A stretch of DNA of 64,000 nt, taken from positions 28,859,501-28,923,500 of the forward strand of contig CM073595.1 of the NCBI GenBank assembly GCA_037074705.1, written 5' to 3'. Positions 23,431 to 35,886 of this stretch are shown here, piece by piece; the stretch's first letter is position 1; each line of letters starts with the position of its first letter. The translations under genes and the position numbers were made by a program. Origin of the DNA: Zhengitettix transpicula (taxonomy: Eukaryota > Arthropoda > Insecta > Orthoptera > Tetrigidae). A model generated the notes under the pieces. That model was given only the letters and a program-made list of their open reading frames with translations, was not told the origin of the DNA and did not search any database.

Positions 23431-25425
23431 TTAATTCTTGTTACAGAGGTTAATTAATGTTATCTGAAATGGTATTACAGTGTATATTTATTTTTGAAAG
23501 CCAACAATCCTGGTTAAATTTATTTCAGGCGAAAATAAATATTTCCATGGTTAGACTTGGACTTGAAAACGTAAAAAGTGATCGGTTTAGGTATAAATTG
23601 TTAACAGTTCATAAATTGTGCAGTTCCAATCCAAAAATTTCTGATTTCTTAAGGATTACATTATTTTGGAAGTTAAATTAACATTTCCGGGTATTTGTTA
23701 TGCATATGTATGAAATAAGAACAAGGAAGGCATGTCAATATTGGAATTGAGAAGCTGTGCGCATATTAAAGTTACTCATTCAACACATTGTAATGAGATG
23801 AGTTTTATCTTTCATTTAAATAATAATTCTGCATACGAAAAGGTTTTTTGAGTGTGGCATTAGGAAGAAGAGTTCTGTATTGAGAAAATTCTGTCTCTCG
23901 TCTAGTTTTTGCGGTCCTCGTGGTAGCGAGGAAGAAGCTGTGAGTGAAGAATTCCTATTTTTATTTTGGAAGGAGCTTAAGTTACTGTCCCCGTCAAAGA
24001 GATCTTCTCACCTGAATTGTTGAACAAACTTCGTAAAGCTGCTTTCAGAAGTGTCCGCTCAGATACGGCTTTGTCTTTCACAGCCGTCAACGAAGACGAA
24101 GGTGCCAGATAACGAATCCGTAACAATTATGCGTTTGCGTCGGCTCAGACATTCGGCGTCCAATTTACCCCTGACTGGTAAATCAATGGGCATAATTCAC
24201 GGCTAACGCACCCAGCTAAGCATTGTTGTTAATTAGGGTATTAGCGCTAGACGATATATCTCTGATACGGCCACTGCTTGCAATATCCAAAACATCGCAT
24301 CAAACGTAGAATCGCAATCTCTTTGGAAGGTATATCGCTGTCACAGATTGTGCTGAAACCGTCACGAATGTCATACGGACATTGTTGAATTTTTTTAAAG
24401 TACCTACATAAAATTTCATCATGATTCATATACGTAATGATTTAATTCACGATAACGAGAAGAACCACCATGTCATTTTGGGATACTCATTTAAGCCTAA
24501 TTTACAGGCTGATATACAATTGTATAATTCAACACAATTGAAATATTTCGTATTTACATAAAATATATGAAGCGGTTATATTAAAAGAAAATTCCACACT
24601 CTTGGTAGAAATCAAAGTAAAATTAAAATTAGGATGAGGTTAAACTTATATAAATAATTATAGCATCAACGGGATGCATGCTCAATAATAGAAGCTTCGT
24701 GGTGATGTTGCATCCGAAACTAAAAAAAATAAAGCTGCGAATTTGCTATATCTACTCAAGACATGGAAACATACATTTCAATAAAGACGATTCAGTTGGT
24801 TATCTGTTTATAACAGATGATGTGTTAAGAGAGAGAGAGAGAAAGACCTTAGTTGCTCTGAGGCGTGGCCTATCCTAACTGCACTTAAAATATTTTCTGC
24901 GATGAAATAAATATATTTTCTATATTCATATACATCAAATTTGTTAAGATTTTTTTCAGAACACTCAAAAATAATAATTGTCACTTTATGGTCCTGTTGG
25001 TGTGAGGCAGCATGAACACTTTCCCTTGACATAAAAATAATTTTAATAATCTTACTTCTGCATTTTTTCTTGTTCTTTTTCGCAAACTACGAATGTCACT
25101 ACAAATTTCGGTCAATAATTTTGGAAGATATAAACTCTATTTTATAGTGTGATTATACGAATGATAAAATATTTTATATAACTTTTACAAACAATTTCTG
25201 ATTTTATATGAAAAATTACGTGCAGGCTTTTTGCCGAAAGTACTGCCAAGAAAATATATTTCGGTTGAATTGAATCAGTATTACGAAGTAAGAGGTTTCT
25301 TTCAAATAAATTATTAACAATTACCTTATAAAATATTTTAATAATAAGTATTAGTAGCATTTTTAAATAGTAATTATTTAAAAATAGAGAACTCAACTAG
25401 TTTCCATTCAGGCGTATATATATTA
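23431..25425. other. No gene recognised; unique island near 24.0-24.24 kb
   Basis: Short ORFs only. About 23,990-24,240 is non-repetitive and less AT-rich than the flanks, and could be a conserved non-coding element. A short GA tract occurs at 24,829-24,843. Confidence 0.4.
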
Positions 25426-25495
25426 TCTTATTCTTCTAATAAATAATATAGATTGTTTGTGTGTATGTTACGCATACAAATCTGCACCAGAGATT
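25426..25495 (+). mobile_element. Helitron-like 5' end fragment
   Basis: TC after an A, then TAATAAATAATATAGATTG, TTTGTGTGTATG, and TTACGCATACAAATCTGCACC, matching the left end and first repeat unit of the 3.15 kb element (GTTATACAAATCTACACCGG). It is cut off by the TA microsatellite and module that follow. Confidence 0.45.
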
Positions 25496-25496
25496 A

Positions 25497-25499
<3 letters not shown>

Positions 25500-25548
<49 letters not shown>
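25500..25548. repeat. (TA)n microsatellite
   Basis: About 49 bases of uninterrupted TA, ending directly at the TTGTAATGCC start of the repeat module. Confidence 0.95.
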
Positions 25549-25552
<4 letters not shown>

Positions 25553-26500
25553 AATGCCAATTAATTAGGCCATTAATTGTTTGGACATAAAATTTGAATT
25601 GTTTAATAAATCCATTATAGCGACCTGATCGAACAAAGCAACAATGGAAAAGCAAGCTCAGCCGCTTTTGTTGAAAAGTCAAAATGCCGTTTGCGCGCAT
25701 GAAAGTCGGGCAGTTTACGTCTATAGCCAGCCAGGAAAGGAAGTCAGTTTTTTTTACGTCTACAGCCAGCTAGGATTGAGTTGGTACTACAAGAATTGTT
25801 AGATCGGATGAAGTTTTTCTGGTGAGCAGCAAAGAGCGGAATAGTAAAGTTGACAGTTTAAGTCTACTGCAAGGAGCTAAAGAAAAGTTAGTTCGCTCCG
25901 AAAGGATAAACAGTTAAAATAAATCTTCAAGGAGCTACGTTGCAGTTTAAGTCCAAATCAGTAAAAGACTAATAAATCTACGAGTCATAGTATCCCTGTA
26001 AGGCAAGCAGACATCAGATAGCTGACATTCAGGAGGGTCATCCGAGTTCCTGGGAGCCTATCAATTTTGACTTCAATAGTGTAAAATCTGTGAGTCGATA
26101 TTTAGAATCTGTGTATAATTTTGCAATAGTGTACTTCCGAAGCCAAAAAGAATGCTGGTACCAGCTGGACAGTATGTAAGTAACAAAACCAAAACTAATG
26201 ATTAATTGTCAATTTTAATTAAAGGATAAAGTTAGATTTCGTTCTCTTTTAATTGTCAATGAGGGTTAATTTCTTTACTTTTTAATTTCTTTCATTCTAT
26301 CGACATATTGTTTAGGTAAATTGTAAACTGTTTTGTTAATGAGATTTTAAATCAATTTGTTGTGTTCATTATATGGAAATTTAGACGATCAAAGTTCTAC
26401 TTTGTTCCATGATCCTGAATTCGTATTATATTTTTGTTTTTTTAATTCATAGTAACAACAGTAATCGAATCAATTTTCAAAATTATATTAGGTAAAAAAA
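25549..26500 (+). repeat. (TA)n-TTGTAAT module, copy A
   Basis: Starts TTGTAATGCCAATTAATTAG directly after the TA tract. A GC-richer zone of short imperfect internal repeats follows (CTATAGCCAGCC/CTACAGCCAGCT). Then ATG CTG GTA CCA GCT GGA CAG TAT (26,152-26,175) runs straight into GTAAGT (26,176-26,181). Downstream come AAAGGATAAAGTTAGATTTCG and ATGATCCTGAATTC, matching copies at 38.3, 40.8 and 45.6 kb. All copies share this order and orientation. It may be a solo LTR, or the promoter and first exon of a retroelement; neither is shown. Confidence 0.6.
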
Positions 26501-27687
26501 CCGAACAGTTGGGTTTATTTTATTAATTAAACAAATTTGAGATGAACGTGGCTTCCAAAAACAGCCCACACTGTTAAAGAAAAAAATTCGTAAAAGGATT
26601 TTAGATTAAAACATTATCTGGAATGAAACCAAGGTTAGATTTTAAGATAAGATGTTGTGGAGCTGAAGTGTATTTTCACTCTGCATGAACATACATTATG
26701 ATTCAGTTTTTCCATAGCAATAACAGTGACAATCACGGAATACCAGCATCCTGTTTCGTTTAAAGAATTTGAATTGTAAACATTCACGAGTAACTGCGAA
26801 GTAACAACAAAACGGAAAATTTTTCTTATAGTAAACGAAGAAAAAATTTTATATCGCAGGAGTATTAATTATTTTAGCAGATCGCGTTTTTTTTTTGCTG
26901 TAGAGCGCGTTGTGCGAGATATGGGTAATATTGCAATAAAACAGGAAGTTGAAGGTCGGCGCGTATCTTGGGCCGATGATTGATTGCCATGGATAAAATG
27001 GCCGCTGCGTGGAGTGGGAGAACACCCGCGTCCCAACTTCCAAATATAAACAATATTCACTCGAGTCTCTATTAATAATTATCGCTTCAAACTAGATAAA
27101 TCAAAGTCTTCAAATATATTCTCAACATCGGACACAGACTTTAACTTGAGATACAATTTTGACACGTTTTACAAATAAAATTCTGAAATATGTTCTATTA
27201 TTTCGTACTTTGACAAATAAAAAAAATAATACAGAAATAAACGAAGAAAGGTTGCCAGAGTTTATACTCTGACATTTCGCCTTTTGTGAAATTCATGAAC
27301 ATAAAACCTACGGCTTATTTTATATTGTTTGCTAATTGGCTTTCGACGACTCTAACCTAATTGGCCCATGAATTGATTTTTATCCTTTTATATCGGCGTT
27401 CGTCTTTACTGCATCAGTTTGATTGGACTAAGCTCTTCTTACAAATTTATATAACGTGGAAAGATATTTGATACAGCCCTAAAATCGGACTAGAATTAGT
27501 GTGGTGTAAATTAACTATGATTCGCCATTGAGAGATTATGTTATACAATTGAATTTTTCCCGATGTCAAAGTGCGACAAAATATGCAGTAGTTTATTCAG
27601 TGACAAAATAATCAATTGAGAGGAGCGTTGCATGAAATTTTTGATCGTTGAACTATATATTTGTTGGTATAAGTGTTGAATATTTGC
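26501..27687. other. No gene recognised
   Basis: AT-rich. Minus-strand frames at 26,849-27,060 overlap one another and show no motif. A moderately less AT-rich patch lies at about 27,290-27,440. Confidence 0.45.
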
Positions 27688-28030
27688 TATAATAAAACTC
27701 GACGGAAAAATCTCAGGAATGGATATCTCATATTGAGAGAAGAAAAAAAAGTCTATTACAACGTGGGTCCGGAAATTCATAATTACAATGTTATCCGAAC
27801 TTTCGTATCTGATCGGTTTGTATGAAGTTCAACTGACTAGTTGGAGCGCTCAGTTCATATATCTGATGATATACATGCAGATTATCTTCTACCCGGTGAG
27901 TATCGAACTTGTTCAGATGTCCTGGTGTATTGCGTACTGCATTCAGTCAAGAGGTGCTCACCATATTGGTCGCACAGGACTGTCGTGTAATGAGGCATAA
28001 TTCTCGGAATTTCCATGAAGTAGGAACCAG
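27688..28030 (+). repeat. TIR-family element, partial copy
   Basis: AACTCGACGGAAAAATCTCAG, GGAATGGATATCTCATATTG, AGAAGAAAAAAAAGTCTATT, then GTATCTGATCGGTTTGTATG and AAGTTCAACTGACTAG. These match the complement of the right arm at 54,640-54,843 and, more loosely, 47,380-47,495. The opposite arm is not clearly preserved. The 70-codon frame at 27,788-28,000 is a shadow of the repeat. Confidence 0.6.
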
Positions 28031-28159
28031 ATGAGGTACTAAAAGTGGCTTTTTCATCCAATACGGATATTTATTATTCACAGACGAACAGATATGCATT
28101 TATTATTATTAAAGGTTTATAATGGTTGCGTTAACAACTTAGTAATTGGCGACCCATAA

Positions 28160-28427
28160 ATAAATTGCAACTAGTGCTTATTTACATAAGTTTTTCTGTG
28201 ATTCACATTGATTCCAATAACAGACATACACTTGAGTTTGAAAGAATAATTATACATTTCAAATGTGGGTTTCTTACATTTACATTTTACAATTCGCATT
28301 TGTTAATCTTTTATCATAATAATAGGATAATTCATTATATTAACTTATTTGAAGCTGCGACCGTTGCAGATTCCACTGTACTGTGGTCATAGTCTGTTTT
28401 TATTAGGAGGAGGCGTCTGCTTCTGAA
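28160..28427 (-). pseudogene. Start of LINE ORF2 (endonuclease), heavily decayed
   Basis: Downstream of ORF1 on the minus strand a frame begins M-T-T-V-Q-W-N, and about 35 codons on there is Q/xETHI near 28,270. A start with WN and an ETH motif is how the apurinic-type endonuclease of many LINEs begins. Several stops and frame changes follow. The position right after ORF1 supports the call; the sequence match alone is weak. Confidence 0.3.
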
Positions 28428-29536
28428 TCACTCTTCATTCTTGACTAAATTTATGAGTCTTTTTATTCTACTTTTTGCTGTTTTATCATTTAAGTGTGGG
28501 TAAAAACAGTCCAATACATTTATGAATGATGTAGAGGATATTTGGTAATCTCTAATAATGGTTCTTGGGCTCTTTGAGTCCATAGCATTTAGTAAAAGAG
28601 TCTTCAACTGTTCCAAAGGGAAAGGTGGAGCACTGGTTTCTTCTTCATATAATATTTTTAGCGGACCTAATGATTGACTAAGAATGTTTTGTTTTGTTTT
28701 CTTGGGTGGATTGTGCTTGTATTGCGTTCAAGATTCTGACGTCTTTCTTATCAGCTTGGCTCGTCGAGCTCGTAGATGCAGTTCTTTTTTTGTTTGTTAG
28801 TTGTGAATTATCCATGTCCGTTTTTTGAGGGTTAATTATTTGAATTGCGGGTGCCGGGTTCTGACACTGAATTTGGTCATAATTTTCATTTGCAGTCAGA
28901 TTATTCTTTGTATTGCATCTGTATTAGGACAATTTATCGCGATATAGCCGGGACTTTTACAATGATAGCAGTTCTCGTTCTCTACTCCTAGATACACCCT
29001 ACAGCTAGTGTCTTCATATTGCACCATTATCGAATCCGGAAGAGAATTTAGCTTATCTGGGTTAATGAAGAATTGTCTTCTGAAACTTTTAATGTGAGAA
29101 AATCTTCGGTCACCAGTACTTATTCTAATATCCGATATTTTAGAATCTGGAATTATATTTAGCTTCTCTAGTTCTAGCACATTAATCTCGTTTTGGATAA
29201 CTGGGCACACATTTGACAAGATTACACGACAGGATTTTCGCATTAAAGGTCTTATATTGACCATCTCACCCTTTATTGTTATTGATTTATGAACTTTTAT
29301 TAGGTTTTCGACATCATCCTTAGATGTTAGAAATACGCATATTCTCGCATTGGCTATTTTAGAGATGTACTTAATTCTGATGGGGTCAATAATATTATGG
29401 TATGCATTTTATTTGGTTTATGCTCCTTCGAATACAATTTAGTCGCTATATTCTGTGTGGACGTCATCTTCAGGTATTCCTCTTCTTTACACTTTCTGGG
29501 AGTAGTAGATTTTCCTTCATATAGCTTAGATATCAT
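28428..29536 (-). pseudogene. LINE ORF1 (Gag-like, zinc knuckle), frameshifted
   Basis: Frames from an ATG at 29,534-29,536 to a stop at 28,428-28,430 join into one ORF1-like protein with at least three breaks. The N-terminal part holds KEEEYLKMTSTQNIATKLYS. After a one-base shift near 29,390 it continues KYISKIANARICVFLTSKDD and the best-preserved section (29,264-28,896). That section has VILSNVCPVI, the DRRFSHIKSFRRQFFINPD block and VQYEDTSCRVYLG, ending in a zinc knuckle CYHCKSPGYIAINC. The knuckle has Tyr where CCHC knuckles carry His. A K/Q/T/S-rich linker and the C-terminal SPRTIIRDYQISSTSF follow in other frames. This is the nucleic-acid-binding Gag-like protein common in insect I/Jockey-type LINEs. 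It is non-functional. Confidence 0.8.
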
Positions 29537-29671
29537 GCACTATACACTCCTTTACCAGGAAATAGCTAGCCGGAATCTGCCGGGGCAGACCCGCTACTGA
29601 TGTAAACACACTCGGGCACTGGAAGAGTTCTAGATACTGTTTACCCTAGCATGGCTGGCAGCGAGCTCCAT
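29537..29671 (-). other. Probable 5' UTR of the minus-strand LINE
   Basis: A GC-richer stretch directly upstream of the ORF1 ATG, ending at an abrupt return to AT-rich DNA near 29,672. Position and composition fit a LINE 5' UTR; no motif proves it. Confidence 0.35.
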
Positions 29672-29989
29672 GTGCGTATTATTCGATTTAAAAAATCTCA
29701 TTTACAGATCTCGTTTACAGATATTAATAAGAAAAATAGTTTTTATGGTCACTAACAGTAATTTAATTATTATTGCGACAGGAAGTGGGTGTTTAATTTG
29801 TAACAATAGAGAATTGTGATACCACCAGTAGAAAAAACAGCATCAGACAGCAGTCAACTTTACACATTAAAATTTCAGACTATTTTTTAAAAATATAAGG
29901 CATGCCGTGTGTCTCCCCATACTAACTCTGTGAAGATATGATATCAATTATAATATACTGAAATAATCTTTTAATGTGAACTGCTACTT

Positions 29990-31520
29990 GAATCCAGAAC
30001 ACCGATCAACAAAAATGAGATTATTAACATAATAAAAAAACTTAAAACCTTCAAATGCATGTGTCATATATGGAGTCAGCAGTAAACTTGTTAAGCAAGT
30101 CTGAAACGAAATCTCAATTCCAGTGCAGTTCATATTTAACTTGTGCTTTTCGTCTGGTATATTTCCGAATGCTCTAAAAGACGCGAAAGTTATACCATTG
30201 TACAAAAAGGGTTCTACAACAGACGTCTCCAATTATCGCTCTGTTTTGCTCTTGCCAATATTCTCCAAAATTCTCGAGAAAGCAGTACACACGAGATTTG
30301 CAACTTTTCTCATAAAATTTAAAATTATTTCCACATCACAGCCTGGTTGTATTAGAGTTAAATTCACCAACATGGCTTCATACGACTTCGTTCAAAGTAT
30401 TCATGACGCACTCGACGAAAGACTTAAAAGTGGCTGGAAAATTTTCTGACCTTTCCGAAGAATTTGATTTAATAGATCATGACATTTTACTCCTAAAATT
30501 AGATTTGTATGGAATCTGAGGAGTTCCTCTATCTTTATTGTGATCTTACTTGCAAAATAGGCGCCAAAAAGTTGCGATTGTAAACTCGGATGGAAATGAG
30601 CATCTGTCAGAATGGGAAACAATTAACTGCGGTGTCCCTCAGGGCTCAATTTTGAGACCCTTTCTTTTCATCATTTACATTACGATCTGCCGAATAACTT
30701 AGATCCCTTTAAAAACAGTCCTTTACGCTGACGACACAAATTTGGTAATTACAGACAGCGACTCGGAAACGTTGCGTGAGAAAGTAGAGGTTGCGATGAG
30801 CCGTTTGAATCTGTGCTTCACTGCAAACAAATTTTCTCTTAATCTAGAGAAAACTATAATCGTTACCTTCACTTCGAAGAAAACAGTTTAATTTCTAATT
30901 CGGACAACATTTCGGAGCACGTTCTGTTGATTGACAATAAATTGAAATGGAATCACCATATTAATAAACACTAGGGAAAATTTAGCAAAATTTGCTTCAC
31001 ATTGAGAGTGTTAGCTCGGGAAAGGGTATATATCTACATCTAAAATGGTATATCATGCATATTTTCATTCTTTCATGTCTTACGACATAGCAAAGTGGGG
31101 TCTTCCAAATCACGCGTTTCAAATTTTTAAAGTACGAACCGTATCGGGTGCGGATTGTAATGCCAGTTGCACGCCTTTGTTTCGGAATCTTGGGATTTTA
31201 ACATTGCCTTTGACGTATATTCTAGAAATTTTAAAGTTTGTCTGGAGAAATTCAATTAATATGCCCCAAACGGAGCAACTCATTTATACAACACTAGAAA
31301 TCGCTCTCAACTCCGCATAGAAAAACATCGCCTAAGCCTTTTTGAATCAAGCATTCGTTATTCTTGGGTAAATCTATTAAATAATCTTCCGGAAGAATTA
31401 AAAACTTTAAGTATACAAAATTTATTTATAAAGAGTTGTAAATCTCTGTTAATTACTGGAGCATATTACGCGGTGAAAGAGTTCGCAGAAAGGAAGGACA
31501 GATTAGATCCTCTTCAATAA
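29990..31520 (+). pseudogene. Jockey/CR1-type LINE reverse transcriptase, 5'-truncated and frameshifted
   Basis: Several frames join into the RT and C-terminal part of a LINE ORF2. In order: NEIINIIKKLK (near 30,010); IYGVSSKLVKQV (30,066); FNLCFSSGIFPNALKDAKVI and YKKGSTTDVSNYR (30,123-30,235); LLPIFSKILEKAV. Then DLSEEFDLIDHDILLLKLD (near 30,450-30,500), with the template-binding 'DHDIL' block; GVPQGSILRP (30,634); and the catalytic YADDTNLVI (30,726), intact. The C-terminal part includes VSGADCNASCTPLFRNLGIL and, in another frame, YSWVNLLNNLPEELKTLS, to a TAA at 31,518-31,520. Frame changes and stops show it is dead. Endonuclease and ORF1 are absent on this strand. Confidence 0.9.
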
Positions 31521-31878
31521 AATAGTTTGCTGGTATCCTGTCATGTTATTCTATTATTTTGCAATTATAATATTTTAGAATTTAACTGCTGACTTATTTT
31601 CTTTTTCATTTTCGAACTTGAATGATGTTCGAAACTCCGTCGAATGAAAATTGAAGATGAATTAAAACACTTATCATTTCTTTAATTACTAATTACTGTC
31701 ATATTAATATCTTTAACTTAGTTTTAAATCATATTTTTTTTGGTAAAGTACAATGTTTATTTTTTAAACTTTGTATTTGTAATAACTATTCTTTTCATGT
31801 AATATTATATTATGACGTATCCTATTTCCACGACCAAGGTCTAATGGAATGAATAATAAATATAAATATAAATGAATT
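31521..31878 (+). other. 3' UTR and A-rich tail of the plus-strand LINE
   Basis: Non-coding sequence after the ORF2 stop, ending in GACCAAGGTCTAATGGAATG and an AATAAATATAAATATAAATG tail, the kind of short-repeat 3' end typical of CR1/Jockey-type LINEs. Confidence 0.55.
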
Positions 31879-31879
31879 T

Positions 31880-34800
31880 TGTAAATATAAATTGAAAATG
31901 AAAAAAAATAATAAACGTCTCCATTTAAAATCAGTAAATATCAAGAAAGTAAACGTGAAAACCTTACGGATGCAAGGCACAAATTATTCTTAGAGCAAGA
32001 AACTCATAATATGAAATTCAATGGGAAAATAAGGTGGTAGAATTGTCATATGAGAATCTGAAAACGAGGATGCAGTTAGAAACATCTAGCTACGGTTAGA
32101 TCCGGTGATGCACGACTTCGACCTGGTGATTGGACAAAGGAAATGGACAAGAAACTATATAAGACATCGAGATGGAAAATGGGACTGCGCTTTAGGTGTA
32201 TTCGTCGTATTTTGAAAAAAGAAATCACACTTCACCAAATTATGGGATAGCTTAGATGTGCCAAAAATTTCCTTTGAATATTCTATTTTATATATACATA
32301 CATATATATATTCGTGTGTGTGTTTATTGTAGGTACAACGTTTGAGAGATTTTTATTGAAGTGCAAATTAATTCGTTGAAATTGTTTTGAGCTGAAGGTA
32401 AAGCTGACAAAAGACCGAAATTTCTCTGCAAACGAACTTATCTCCACATCGCGAACCTCTTTCTGTAGCGAACGCCCATTTGTGCAAATCCGTCCACAGA
32501 AGCGATTCTAAAGGAAACATTTAAACACACGCGGAAGGGGACGCTAAATGTACATTTATCCCTCGACATCACCGAGCAAGAACACAGGTGAATCTCATAA
32601 ATTTTTATGTTCCATACTTATATACGTTGAAGCGGCCGCAGATAAGGGAACAACTTTAAAGCACAGCGTCATAATACGTGTACCTAAACAAATTTTCTTT
32701 TGTGAGATAATTGGAATAATTTACCAAACGTACAGAGAGTCGTATAGTGACACATAAATTTGTAGAAATAATATTAATAAAGGAAATAGAAAGTAACTCG
32801 AACAATCTAAATCTTAGATTTAAAAGGAGTTTATATATGTATAAATAGACGTTTCGACGATGGATGAATCATAAAAAAATTGTTCTTATGTCTATGTAAA
32901 CTCTCAAATGAAATATGGAAAAGTCTCACATGGTTCTTACCATCGAAATATTTTGTTACTGGACCGTAATAAATAAAGACATTGATTAAAGAAAAAAATC
33001 ATCTCAGTTTTGTATCCTGAAATGGAACGACTACTGAATTCAATGTCACTGTTGCAGTTGTAATTATATTTTTGAGATTATTCGGAGAGAATGAGTACAA
33101 GAGGAGACAGGATGTAAGCCGATTCGACCGGATGGTCGTCGCGACCACTGTCTGCCTTACCTCATCTATAATTCAACGTTGTATCTCCTTCCATTTTGAT
33201 TCTGGCGTGGGAATAAAAGTCAATATTAAAATCCGACGATGATTTAAGTTTGACAGCCATTTTTGAATTATAATTGGACCCCCACTTCGGAACTGGGTTG
33301 GTTTAATATATTGTAGCTCTGGAAAATATAAGACACTTGGACAAGGCGAAAAATCTTCCATCTTTTTCGACCATTAAATTTTACCTTACTTTTACATCAA
33401 GTTTTGTGATCAAACATACGTTTCCAAACTTTAAACTTTTCTATTTCTTATCTATAATTATATATTTCTCGTATCCTTAACTTGCCTGACGTCTACGTTT
33501 GATGTTGCTAGACTAATCGTTTCTGTTTTCCGAGTTAACTATGCCGTATATCGTTCAGTTAACTACGAGTCAATGGAAGTATTACAGCTATACAACCTCT
33601 ATAATTAAACCCAAAACGTCTATAGTTCTTTCTAAGGAGACAATACTCAGCAGTATGGTTTTTATCGTTAACAATTTTATACTACACAAATTAACTACCC
33701 AAAAAATTCATCAATGGATTAATTTAAAAATTACAAATGGGCGTATCTACCTTCACAAACAACGAAAAACTACGGCAGTCGGACAGATTCAGGAAAAATG
33801 TAAGTAATAAATAGTTTTGAATGAACAGGTTTGGTGAAAAAGATACATTTTTTTAAGAAAAAATAAGTAATAATATTTTTCAAGTGTTCCAGCGTCTGAT
33901 TTGGAGAAGTTGTTGGGCTCACTTTGTGGGAAGCGGCCATTCAGACGCAGACAGCCGAGATAGCCATCACTGAACTGAGTATTTCCATGTCCGTAAGGGT
34001 TGCGAACTCACGCGCTAATGCTCTGAACTGATGTGTCACCTTCCTGAATATGAAAGGTTTATCTTGGTGATCGAAACGTAGATTCTCTTCCACAAATATA
34101 GATTCTATAATCTCAATCTCTCTAACACCCTCAGAAGGAACCACCATATGCTCAAAATGTATGGAATACTCTCTTAATTTTACGCCTCGTCGTAATTAAA
34201 AATTAAATACTGGTTGCTGGTAAAATTTATAATTTATATGGTAAAATTGGAAGTTTGTGTTCTTCGACACTGCATATATACTAAGACTTTTTTTGCAGTA
34301 AAAAATTATTCACGGTAAATTAAAAATCTGTAACTGCAAATATTTGTTACTTGTAAGACAACCGCAATTTACCTGACGACTATGGAAGAGCACGCCATGG
34401 AAATGTTATGTATTAATTAATATTTAACCAATTTATATACGTTTACGTATATGGATTGTGTTAGTTTCATTACATTAATTTCATTCCCAATCATATCAAT
34501 CATACTAAAGCTCAAAATACGTTTATTTCCGTCGCTTCAAGGTTGTGATAATGTTCATTTAGAAAGATATAACGTAATTTTTTGGGGAGGAGAAGTGACG
34601 TGAAAGGAGATGTCAGACAAAGGCCGCTGATAGGGTTTCGTATTTATGAGGGACTAATCAATCACTCCTCTTCAGGCCCTCTGCTATCTTAGAGAATATA
34701 CATTACAAACACAGAGCTCCAACTTTAATGCGTTCTCTTCCTTTCGATAAATTATTCATTTATATGAGTTGTTAGGTCGCCACAATAAGTCATGAGGCAT

Positions 34801-35886
34801 TTATTAGCAAAGTCCCACTTAAGTGTTAAATATATTTTTAGGAATGCAGTTGCAATTTACAATGCTCATGACGTTCCCATATTGATAAATTTCATGCTCT
34901 TCAACGAGAATTTATTTGATGTAACTGAGCGGCAGGCAGTTACAGAATAAACTTATCAGTTTTAACAAATTAAATCAATTATTGTAATACTACAAGACGT
35001 AATCCTTTTTTTTAGTTGCGACCAATGCCACAAAAGTTTTTCTTAAAATTAACACTTTTTATTGTGGTTTGGAAAAATTCTCATCTAAATTGAATCGAGA
35101 GATTTTGGGAAACGAATTAAAAATCGAACGAAGCTTCATTCAACGTTAATTTAACGTTATTCCGACACTCGTGTATTTTTGCTTACTTTTTCTGAAATAT
35201 CTCAGCATAATTACTTAGTTTTCTGAAATTATTGTTAAAGATTCCACCATGTAAAGCTTCTACAAAAACTTCAGTGATTTGTTATGATATTTTCAACGTT
35301 ATTACAACGCATGCAACTGCGCTCTTATGAGACACTCCCAGGAATTGCGGACATTTTGACATGATTTTATAGTCCCTCCCTTTTGTATTATGATAAAATT
35401 GTACTTTCGCCTTCCATTTCGCTTAAAGAATAAGGTTCCAGTATCTGCTTATAACTTGTATATACTTTTCTTTTTTTAAAAAAATGGACACTCCTTTCTG
35501 AATGCATCACTCGAAATATATTTGTTTATTCGACAATATGAAACAAGAGGAGATCCAAATACAAGGTGTCTAACGAGTATTTCTAATTTTTTCACCGTAT
35601 TTCAATTCTAATGATCACTTTCGTCCATTGCTATTTCTTAAGATATACTTTATTAATATCCGGAAAATGCTAACTTTTGCATCCCATTACAAACCAGCGA
35701 TTTGACGGATTCTCAAGACGTTTATCGCTGAAACCAAACAACTGTCACGATAGCTGCATGGTTCAAAGCAATTGTAATCGGGGATACGCTTTTTAAGGAT
35801 ATGCATAAAGGCCTTCCAAATATTATGACATTCGAATCTCACTCCCTTTAGGGGCGGGGAGTTCATGAATAGTAAATGAAGATTAT
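31880..35886. other. AT-rich DNA, no recognised gene
   Basis: A TA/CA microsatellite sits near 32,290-32,330 and a GAAACG-type motif (minus) near 32,851. Frames at 33,541-33,807 (+, 88 codons) and 33,941-34,147 (-, 68 codons) lack recognisable motifs. 33,110-33,180 and 34,590-34,690 are less AT-rich. Nothing else can be named. Confidence 0.45.

Noticed and set aside
25494..25700. Minus-strand frame ending in an IYIYIY run
   Set aside because: The run is the TA microsatellite translated; no other coding sign.
32840..32870. GAAACGTC on the minus strand as a hammerhead-like core
   Set aside because: No convincing CTGANGA box or stem II upstream; only the GAAACG element is present.
34655..34690. 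CTGAAGAGG on the minus strand as another hammerhead-like core
   Set aside because: The nearest GAAAC is too far away and no stem leads directly into it.
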